The notes beneath the pieces are model-generated. The model made no database searches. It was not told where the DNA came from and worked only from the letters and a program-made list of their open reading frames with translations. Below are positions 1-3,728 of a DNA stretch of 7,373 bases, piece after piece. Origin of the DNA: an uncultured Oscillospiraceae bacterium (GTDB lineage Bacteria > Bacillota > Clostridia > Oscillospirales > Acutalibacteraceae). The translations under genes and the position numbers were made by a program. The DNA is taken from positions 1 to 7,373 of the forward strand of contig USCI01000103.1 in the NCBI GenBank assembly GCA_900553255.1, given 5' to 3'. Positions within the stretch are counted from its first letter, which is position 1. Every line of letters starts with the position of its first letter.

Positions 1-18
1 CTTTTTGGGGGCACTTCA
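1..18. mobile_element. Possible terminal inverted repeat of an IS3-family element cut by the window edge
   Basis: Read on the minus strand from position 18, the sequence begins TGAAGTGCCCCCAAAAAG. Many IS3-family elements of the IS150 type begin with TG, then a C-rich run and an A-rich run, and end in CA. The point where this sequence begins is also where the neighbouring pseudogene stops resembling its family. Only 18 bases are visible, with no transposase and no testable target duplication, so this is an inference from a short motif. Confidence 0.22.
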
Positions 19-258
19 CGGCGAAGTCAATTTCTCGTAAAATTTCCGTTGCACGCCAAGTTTGTATAGGTGAGGAATTGGGATTCCATGCATCAGCTTC
101 TAATGCGTGACCGAATCCACCATCTTCATTTTGATAATAAGAAAGTGCATTTAATACTGCCTCTCTGCTTCCGTTTTCAAAATGGTATTGCCACCTTGCA
201 AAATCAAGCGGTCTTGCGTTTCGATAGATAAATTCCCTTGCTTTTTTAATGTGTCCAC
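1..258 (-). pseudogene. Truncated, frameshifted prenyltransferase/squalene-cyclase-like protein (5' part)
   Basis: The conserved reading frame runs from about position 250 down to 2 on the minus strand and is open for 83 codons. It contains ARPLDFARWQYHFENG, then YYQNEDGGFGHALEAD and SPIQTWRATEILREIDF. The DGGFG core and aromatic spacing resemble alpha/alpha-barrel repeats of the prenyltransferase/squalene oxidase superfamily. Similar uncharacterised proteins are known in Firmicutes, though their substrate is not. A good ribosome site (GGAGG at 270..266) sits 7 bases before GTG at 258..256. That GTG frame reads V-D-T-L-K-K-Q-G and stops after 36 codons. The conserved frame (I-K-K-A-R-E-F) is one base out, with an in-frame TAA at 262..260 and no usable start. 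A one-base loss near 250, next to a run of six T, explains this. After REIDF the frame gives AVKCPQK, which does not look like the family. The gene is therefore probably dead, although a sequencing error at the homopolymer is possible. Confidence 0.6.
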
Positions 259-265
259 GTTAGCA

Positions 266-300
266 CCTCCAAAACTACAAATCAATAGCGGATTATTATA
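266..300 (-). promoter_or_regulatory. Candidate -10 box and ribosome site of the prenyltransferase-like remnant
   Basis: On the minus strand a perfect TATAAT lies at 300..295, and GGAGG lies at 270..266 before the GTG at 258. No convincing -35 hexamer is present at 16-18 bases from the TATAAT. The surrounding DNA is AT-rich, so a chance match is quite possible. The ribosome site is the stronger of the two signals. The remainder of the gap up to 395 shows no gene. Confidence 0.35.
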
Positions 301-395
301 GCTTATGCTTTAGCAAGCAGGGAATTTATATTGCACAAATTCCAAAAGCAAGTCCTTCCTTATCGGGCGTTGGCAAAACGGCTACACCGGTTTTT

Positions 396-830
396 TTACA
401 GTTCTTCATCCAGCGGATAGTCCTCGCCGGATTCCGTACCGATATACTCTCCGGTACGGAAACGCATGCGCACCCGCTCCTTCTCCACCTGCTCGTCGAG
501 CGCTTCCTTGAACTCCCGGACGCCGCGGATATTTTTTATTACCAGCTCGGGCCGGCTTTGATCGGAAGAAGCCACCAGGATGCTGCCCAGACGGAACAGC
601 TTCTGCCAGACGGTGCGGCGCAGCGAAGTATCCCGCACGCGATACAGAAGAATGTCGTCCTCAACCGTGGTCAGCAGACCGGTTTTGAGTACCAGCTTCT
701 TTTCGGTCAGCGTATAGGTCGTAAAGGTAAACGGCAGGCCGAAAAACAGCCAGCGTCTGCGTTCCGTCAGGGTGAACGGTTCGGAGTCTTCCATTCCATC
801 GGGTATGCCGTTGCGGTTTTCGTCTTGCAT
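396..830 (-). CDS. Small bacterial PH-domain (bPH2/DUF304-like) protein with N-terminal EF-hand-like loop
   Basis: This 144-residue protein has no signal peptide and no clear membrane helix. Residues about 38-115 fit the bacterial PH-like fold of the YdbS/YdbT (bPH_2) type: YTLTEKKLVLKTGLL, then the I-L-L-Y-R-V-R-D strand, a Gly-Ser-Ile-Leu-Val turn, and a closing amphipathic helix (REFKEALDEQVEKER). Such domains are thought to mediate membrane or protein contacts, but this family has no assigned reaction. Residues 3-14 (DENRNGIPDGME) match the spacing of a calcium loop of the EF-hand or thrombospondin type 3 kind, with D3, N5, N7, G8, D11 and E14. The tail is acidic (ESGEDYPLDEEL). The ATG has AAGGAGG seven bases upstream. 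That site overlaps the TAA of the GH43 gene, and only 12 bp separate the two genes, so they are probably co-transcribed and translationally coupled. The domain call is fairly firm and the function unknown. Confidence 0.8.
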   Translation of the reverse strand: MQDENRNGIPDGMEDSEPFTLTERRRWLFFGLPFTFTTYTLTEKKLVLKTGLLTTVEDDILLYRVRDTSLRRTVWQKLFRLGSILVASSDQSRPELVIKNIRGVREFKEALDEQVEKERVRMRFRTGEYIGTESGEDYPLDEEL

Positions 831-842
831 TTGCTTTCCTCC

Positions 843-1721
843 TTAGCCTTCCTTGCCCGCATATGGACGCAGGCCGTCCGCAGTTTCCTCCAGCGGAATC
901 CGATACGGCCGCTCCATCGGGTCATTGTTGGGACGGTGCAGGATCAGGTTAAGCTGCCCGGTTTTATCGCGGAACAGCATCCCATGCCCGCCGTCCCGCG
1001 CAAAAAGCAGCTGCGGATCATGGAGCCACCGCCCGTCGATCTCCCCGTTATCCGAACGGGATATCGCCTGCACGTAATTCGTAAAATTGTGATCGAGCGA
1101 CGACCACAGCATCAGCAGGCTGCCGTCCGGCGTACGGTGGAGAAACGGTCCGTCGGTGACGTAGTTTCCGCTGGTATGGTCCGCCCAAGCCGGTTCAGAG
1201 GCATGAAAGAGATCAAACGGCTCTCCTGCCGCAGCACGCAGATCCTCCGTCAGCGGCACCGCGCAGACCGCCCCATCGTGAATCTGGCACCATTCATGGC
1301 AGTACACCATAAACGGGCGGCCGTCCCGGGAAATATACAGCGTGCCGTCCAGACATTCCTGGTCGGCCGGCGTCAACGGCCCGTCGCTGTGCGGCACAAA
1401 CGGCCCCAGGGGGCCGTCCGCCACCAGAATCTGGGTACCCTTGGGCCGCCATGCGGCGCTGAAGGTGGCAAACATATAAAACCTGCCGCGATAGGCATGG
1501 ACTTCGGGTGCCCAGTAATGGCCATGATACCCCCAGAAATCCTCCCCCGGCGAAAAGGCCGGATAGGGGCCTTCCCAGTCCCCGTCCAGGGTCTCGCAGC
1601 GGTACACATCAAAACCCGGCGGATACTGCGAGCTGATCATGCCCTTTGAACCGTACAGATAATACATCCCTTCATGCAGGAGCACAAAGGGGTCGCGCAT
1701 GTGGATAGCTTCCTTTTTCAT
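843..1721 (-). CDS. GH43-type glycoside hydrolase (arabinofuranosidase/xylosidase-like), cytoplasmic
   Basis: The protein has 292 residues, about the size of a single five-bladed beta-propeller catalytic domain, with no added binding module and no signal peptide. It would therefore act inside the cell on imported oligosaccharides. GH43 landmarks are IHMRDPFVL (D10 as the general base), YYLYGS, HYWAPEVH (70-75), ECLDGTLY (D125 as the pKa-tuning Asp), VYCHEWCQIHDG (139-150) and YVTDGPFLHR (187-196), followed by LLMLWSS. At the place where many GH43 enzymes carry the general-acid Glu (EGP), this protein has Asp190 (DGP). The frame stays open up to 1850, but ATG at 1721 is chosen because the consensus promoter lies at 1764-1793 and because the family normally starts about ten residues before RDPF. 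The ribosome site at this ATG is weak. An ATG at 1697 preceded by AAGGA is an alternative. GH43 covers arabinan, xylan and galactan side-chain enzymes, and the substrate cannot be read from sequence. Confidence 0.88.
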   Translation of the reverse strand: MKKEAIHMRDPFVLLHEGMYYLYGSKGMISSQYPPGFDVYRCETLDGDWEGPYPAFSPGEDFWGYHGHYWAPEVHAYRGRFYMFATFSAAWRPKGTQILVADGPLGPFVPHSDGPLTPADQECLDGTLYISRDGRPFMVYCHEWCQIHDGAVCAVPLTEDLRAAAGEPFDLFHASEPAWADHTSGNYVTDGPFLHRTPDGSLLMLWSSLDHNFTNYVQAISRSDNGEIDGRWLHDPQLLFARDGGHGMLFRDKTGQLNLILHRPNNDPMERPYRIPLEETADGLRPYAGKEG

Positions 1722-1763
1722 TCCTGAACCCCGCATCGCTTTGCGTGAAATTCTGTTTTCCTT

Positions 1764-1793
1764 ATTATATCGCCCCAATCGACGCTCTGTCAA
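1764..1793 (-). promoter_or_regulatory. Consensus sigma-A promoter of the GH43-PH operon
   Basis: On the minus strand TTGACA (1793..1788) and TATAAT (1769..1764) are both perfect hexamers, separated by 18 bases. Transcription should begin near 1757, leaving a leader of about 35 bases before the ATG at 1721. This position rules out any start codon upstream of it. No operator-like repeat or cre-like site was recognised nearby, so expression may be fairly constitutive. Confidence 0.88.
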
Positions 1794-1805
1794 CCGCAAT
1801 TCAGG

Positions 1806-1843
1806 AAAATGCCCGGCATCACCGATGTGATGCCGGGCATTTT
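1806..1843 (-). terminator. Intrinsic terminator of the Cys-rich gene pair
   Basis: A 14-bp perfect stem (ATGCCCGGCATCAC paired with GTGATGCCGGGCAT, 1809-1822 and 1827-1840) encloses a CGAT loop. A-T pairs outside it give a short T run in either direction. It lies directly after the minus-strand Cys-rich gene that ends at 1859 and just upstream of the GH43 promoter. It therefore most likely ends the Cys-rich transcript and insulates the GH43 operon. No plus-strand gene lies to its left. Confidence 0.85.
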
Positions 1844-1858
1844 TATGCATTCAAACGA

Positions 1859-1996
1859 TCAGCAGCCACAGCCACAGCCGCTATTCGCAGCACCGCAGCC
1901 ATCGTCGCAATCGCGGTTATCCGCCAGCAGGATCAGAACGATAATGAACAGCAGCCAGGTGCAGTCGCCGCCGCAAAACAGGTTGCGCAGGCACAT
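1859..1996 (-). CDS. Cys-rich 45-residue single-helix protein (paralogue A)
   Basis: This short gene reads MCLRNLFCGGDC, then a hydrophobic stretch at about 14-25 (W-L-L-F-I-I-V-L-I-L-L-A), then DNRDCDDGC, and a Gly/Cys end in CGCGC. Eight of 45 residues are Cys (2, 8, 12, 30, 34, 41, 43, 45). A strong ribosome site (GGGAGGTG, 2010..2003) lies eight bases before the ATG after its GGAGG core. The protein is clearly related to the product of the next gene upstream (2058-2189), and the same layout in both is the best evidence that each is real. The helix is long enough to be only a short membrane anchor. The Cys cluster could bind metal or form disulfides, but nothing in the sequence proves either. 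I do not recognise a named family. It is probably transcribed with its paralogue and stops at the stem-loop at 1806-1843. Confidence 0.8.
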   Translation of the reverse strand: MCLRNLFCGGDCTWLLFIIVLILLADNRDCDDGCGAANSGCGCGC

Positions 1997-2057
1997 AGTT
2001 TTCACCTCCCTCATCCGTTATGTTGGGAACATACCTTCCGAAGGATACGGAACCGGC

Positions 2058-2189
2058 TCAGCAGCCGCAGCCACAATCGTTGTTCCGGGCACAACCGCAG
2101 TCATCATTATCGCACAGGAGAAGAAGAATGATGACAAACAGGAACCAGCTGCAGCAGTTCGCGCCGCCAAAGAGGTTTCTCATACACAT
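2058..2189 (-). CDS. Cys-rich 43-residue single-helix protein (paralogue B)
   Basis: It reads MCMRNLFGGANCCSW, then a hydrophobic stretch at about 15-26 (W-F-L-F-V-I-I-L-L-L-L-C), then DNDDCGCARNNDCGCGC. Nine of 43 residues are Cys (2, 12, 13, 26, 31, 33, 39, 41, 43). Compared with its neighbour it keeps MC-x-RNLF, GG, the C-x-W or CSW before the helix, DN-x-DC after it, and the CGCGC terminus. This marks a tandem duplication. AAAGGAGG lies upstream, with its GGAGG core (2204..2200) 10 bases before the ATG at 2189. A second ATG at 2183 would be 16 bases away and would lose the conserved MC start, so 2189 is preferred. The 61-bp gap to paralogue A has no clear promoter, which suggests one transcript. 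Function is unknown. A spore-coat, envelope or metal-handling role is only conjecture. Confidence 0.8.
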   Translation of the reverse strand: MCMRNLFGGANCCSWFLFVIILLLLCDNDDCGCARNNDCGCGC

Positions 2190-2269
2190 CTCGTGGTCGC
2201 CTCCTTTCTTAGCTTACACCCCATACTATGTAACCTGCCGTTATTGTGCTACACGGTTTTGCGCTCTTT

Positions 2270-2301
2270 TTGTATGGCGGGTAAACCGGCTGCGTATACT
2301 A
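2270..2301. promoter_or_regulatory. Candidate overlapping divergent promoters, sigma-G-like
   Basis: On the plus strand GTATG (2272-2276), 18 bases, then TATACTA (2295-2301) matches the Bacillus sigma-G pattern GHATR-N17/18-CATWHTA with one mismatch. On the minus strand the same DNA gives GTATA (2299..2295), 18 bases, then CATACAA (2276..2270), again with one mismatch. Each -35 would be the other's -10. Start points would fall about 60-75 bases before the 61-residue gene on one side and paralogue B on the other. No good sigma-A -35 was found for either gene. These are short motifs from a Bacillus consensus, so chance is a real alternative. Confidence 0.35.
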
Positions 2302-2368
2302 TAAGGTGTTATGGGCTCACCCGGGCGCGAAGGCCAGACGGTTATACTTAACAAAAGGAGGCTGAAAC

Positions 2369-2554
2369 ATGGCACATCGTCATATCCCCCCACATTTCCT
2401 TAGGGACAGTGAATTATCCCGGGAACTGCAGCCGCCGGCACTGTTCAGCGAGGAACATACAAGGCCTCATGCGAGCCGGACAATTACGCCGAAAAACAGC
2501 GATTCCGTGAGATATCCGGCGAAAACCAAAGATAAACCGCAGTCAAAAGATTGA
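2369..2554 (+). CDS. His/Pro-rich 61-residue protein of unknown function
   Basis: The protein is hydrophilic and probably largely disordered. It has five His (3, 5, 9, 30, 34), several Pro, and a basic Lys-rich C-terminus (KTKDKPQSKD). It has no membrane segment, no signal peptide and no Cys. AAAAGGAGG (2353-2361) lies seven bases before the ATG, an excellent ribosome site that supports expression. It diverges from the Cys-rich pair across a 179-bp gap and ends 27 bp before the first CtsR half-site at 2582, with no stem-loop between, so transcription could run on into ctsR. I do not recognise a family. It does not carry the motifs of alpha/beta-type small acid-soluble spore proteins. Being short, it could still be a chance frame, but the ribosome site argues against that. 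Confidence 0.6.
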   Translation: MAHRHIPPHFLRDSELSRELQPPALFSEEHTRPHASRTITPKNSDSVRYPAKTKDKPQSKD

Positions 2555-2580
2555 GTTGTTTATATTTGCCTTTCTTTGAC

Positions 2581-2597
2581 TTTGACTTTCTTTGACC
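2581..2597 (-). promoter_or_regulatory. CtsR operator 1 (over the -35 region)
   Basis: TTTGACTTTCTTTGACC on the plus strand reads GGTCAAA-GAA-AGTCAAA on the minus strand. This is an exact match to the CtsR heptad direct repeat RGTCAAA-NAN-RGTCAAA. It covers the -35 hexamer and much of the spacer, so bound CtsR should exclude RNA polymerase. A third TTTGACT half-site at 2575-2581 abuts it, which could seat an additional dimer or an alternative register. Confidence 0.93.
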
Positions 2598-2610
2598 TAT
2601 AGGGTATAGT
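2582..2610 (+). promoter_or_regulatory. Sigma-A promoter of the ctsR-mcsA-mcsB-clpC operon
   Basis: TTGACT (2582-2587) and TATAGT (2605-2610) are separated by exactly 17 bases, each one base from consensus or close to it. Transcription should start near 2617, inside the second CtsR operator. The leader to the ctsR ATG is about 86 bases. No CIRCE (HrcA) element was seen, so CtsR is the visible regulator. Confidence 0.88.
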
Positions 2611-2612
2611 AA

Positions 2613-2629
2613 GGTCAATGAAAGTCAAA
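2613..2629 (+). promoter_or_regulatory. CtsR operator 2 (over the start point)
   Basis: GGTCAAT-GAA-AGTCAAA matches the CtsR heptad repeat with one mismatch in the last base of the first heptad. It is oriented opposite to operator 1 and is its reverse complement at 16 of 17 positions. The two operators thus frame the -10 box. This site would block the transcription start region. Confidence 0.85.
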
Positions 2630-2656
2630 TCTCGTCATCCTCCATTACGGGCAGAT

Positions 2657-2674
2657 GCCGGGATATCTCCCGGC
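2657..2674 (+). other. Leader hairpin before ctsR
   Basis: GCCGGGA (2657-2663) pairs with TCCCGGC (2668-2674) around a TATC loop. This is a 7-bp GC-rich stem in the ctsR mRNA leader, ending 14 bases before the purine-rich ribosome site. There is no T run after it, so it is not a terminator. It might stabilise the transcript or modulate ribosome access. No function is shown. Confidence 0.5.
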
Positions 2675-2702
2675 TGCCGCCAAGAGGAAGGGGGCAATTC
2701 TT

Positions 2703-3170
2703 ATGGGAATGAGCGACGCCATCAGCGCCTATATCCAGCACATGCTCGATCAGGCGGATAACGGTTACGCCGAGCTGCAGCGCAATGAGCTGGCCGAGAA
2801 GCTGGGTTGTGTGCCCAGCCAGATCAGTTATGTGCTGTCTTCCCGTTTTACGCCGGAGCAGGGCTATCTGGTGGAAAGCCGGCGCGGCGGCGGCGGCTAC
2901 ATCCGGGTACGGCGCATCCGTTTTCAGTCGGCGGCCTCCGTGCTCATGCACACCGTGAATGCCATCGGTGACCAGCTGGTACCTGCTGCCGCGGCGGCGA
3001 TTCTGGATAACCTCACGGCACTTGGCGCTCTGCCGGATACCGCCGCGCGGGTTATGCACGCCGCCGTATCCGACAACGCCTACCGCGACGTGCCGCCTCC
3101 CCTGCGCGACCGTCTGCGGGCTGCCCTGCTTAAGCAGATGCTCACCGCGGTCATGGTGCAGAATACGTAA
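2703..3170 (+). CDS. ctsR: CtsR, repressor of class III heat-shock genes
   Basis: The protein has 155 residues, almost the same as the 154 of Bacillus subtilis CtsR. Residues 5-70 form the winged helix-turn-helix: ELAEKLGCVPSQISYVLSSRF is the recognition region (29-49), and RGGGGYIRV (61-69) is the glycine loop of the wing. In characterised CtsR this loop senses heat, and the Arg next to it contacts DNA and is a McsB target. Residues about 85-150 form the helical C-terminal dimerisation domain. The frame is open from ATG 2655, but ATG 2703 is preferred. It has a GGAAGGGGG site with eight bases spacing and gives the family-length N-terminus MGMSDAISAYI, while the upstream extension is not family-like. 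The gene carries its own operators, so the operon is autorepressed. Upon heat or protein damage CtsR leaves the DNA and is degraded through the McsB/ClpC system encoded downstream. Confidence 0.97.
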   Translation: MGMSDAISAYIQHMLDQADNGYAELQRNELAEKLGCVPSQISYVLSSRFTPEQGYLVESRRGGGGYIRVRRIRFQSAASVLMHTVNAIGDQLVPAAAAAILDNLTALGALPDTAARVMHAAVSDNAYRDVPPPLRDRLRAALLKQMLTAVMVQNT

Positions 3171-3209
3171 ACGGCAATACCGAGATTACAAAGAAAGGAC
3201 GGATCGTTT

Positions 3210-3728
3210 ATGACCTGTCAGGGATGCGGAAAGAAACCCGCCACCACCTTTTTGAAGAAAACCATTAACGGAAAAACCACCGAACTTCACCTGTGCGCGG
3301 ATTGCGCGGCCAAGCAGGGGATCGGCGGCATGCTGGGCGGATTTGATCTCGGCGACTTCTGGGGCAGCCTTTTCGCTGAGCCGTCACTGCGCCAGCAGAC
3401 GGACACCGTGCACTGCAAGGGGTGTGGGCGTACCTTCAGCGAAATCGCCCAGTCCGGCCGTGCGGGCTGCCCGGAATGCTACACCACCTTCTACGACCGG
3501 CTGCTGCCTTCGATCCAGCGGATCCACGGCAAGACGCGCCACACCGGAAAAATACCGGCGGAGGGCAGCGAAAACGGCCGGCGGGAACGGGAAATCGAAC
3601 AGCTGCGCAAACAGCTGAGCGACTGCATCATGCGGCAGGAGTACGAACAATGCGCGGCGCTGCGCGATCGTATTCATGAGCTGGAAAGCCAGTGCAAAAA
3701 GGAGGCGGACAGCGATGACGACAAATAA
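3210..3728 (+). CDS. mcsA: McsA, zinc-binding activator of the McsB arginine kinase
   Basis: The 172-residue protein has four CxxC pairs typical of McsA: C3/C6, C29/C32, C69/C72 and C87/C90, expected to bind two zinc ions. Between them lies a Gly-rich linker (GIGGMLGGFDLGDFW). The C-terminus (about 126-163) is a UVR motif-like helical hairpin, REIEQLRKQLSDCIMRQEYE and onward to HELE, a protein-interaction module shared with UvrB and ClpC. Known McsA stimulates McsB and also senses oxidative or metal stress through its Cys pairs. An AAAGGA site lies ten bases before the ATG, 39 bp after ctsR. The mcsB start lies inside the end of mcsA with a 14-base overlap, which suits coupled synthesis of the two partners. 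All eight zinc ligands are present. Confidence 0.96.
   Translation: MTCQGCGKKPATTFLKKTINGKTTELHLCADCAAKQGIGGMLGGFDLGDFWGSLFAEPSLRQQTDTVHCKGCGRTFSEIAQSGRAGCPECYTTFYDRLLPSIQRIHGKTRHTGKIPAEGSENGRREREIEQLRKQLSDCIMRQEYEQCAALRDRIHELESQCKKEADSDDDK

Noticed and set aside
374..397. Possible terminator after the PH-domain gene or on the plus strand (CGG/CCG with a T7 run).
   Set aside because: The stem is only three to five pairs with a bulge or mismatch. The long T run is on the strand that carries no gene here.
558..1649. Plus-strand open frame of 363 codons opposite the PH and GH43 genes.
   Set aside because: It spans two well-supported minus-strand genes and gives an Arg/Gln-rich translation with no domain. 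It is a GC-driven shadow.
1722..1850. N-terminal extension of the GH43 gene to ATG 1850.
   Set aside because: The extension would run through the terminator stem and the consensus promoter at 1764-1793, and its residues do not resemble the family.
2223..2230. CATAGTAT on the minus strand as a sigma-K-type -10 for the Cys-rich pair.
   Set aside because: The only AC pair upstream is 15 bases away instead of 16-17, and the leader would be very short. The element at 2270-2299 fits better.
2343..2348. TATACT as a -10 box for the 61-residue gene.
   Set aside because: There is no -35 match at 17 bases, and transcription would start almost on the ribosome site.
1809..2351. Plus-strand open frames of 94-180 codons across the Cys-rich region.
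   Set aside because: They are antisense to the two Cys-rich genes and have Gln/Ala/Pro-rich translations. The minus-strand pair has matching paralogous sequences and ribosome sites.
2655..2702. ctsR starting at ATG 2655.
   Set aside because: No ribosome site precedes it, the added residues are unlike CtsR N-termini, and the hairpin and strong purine-rich site before 2703 lie inside the extension.
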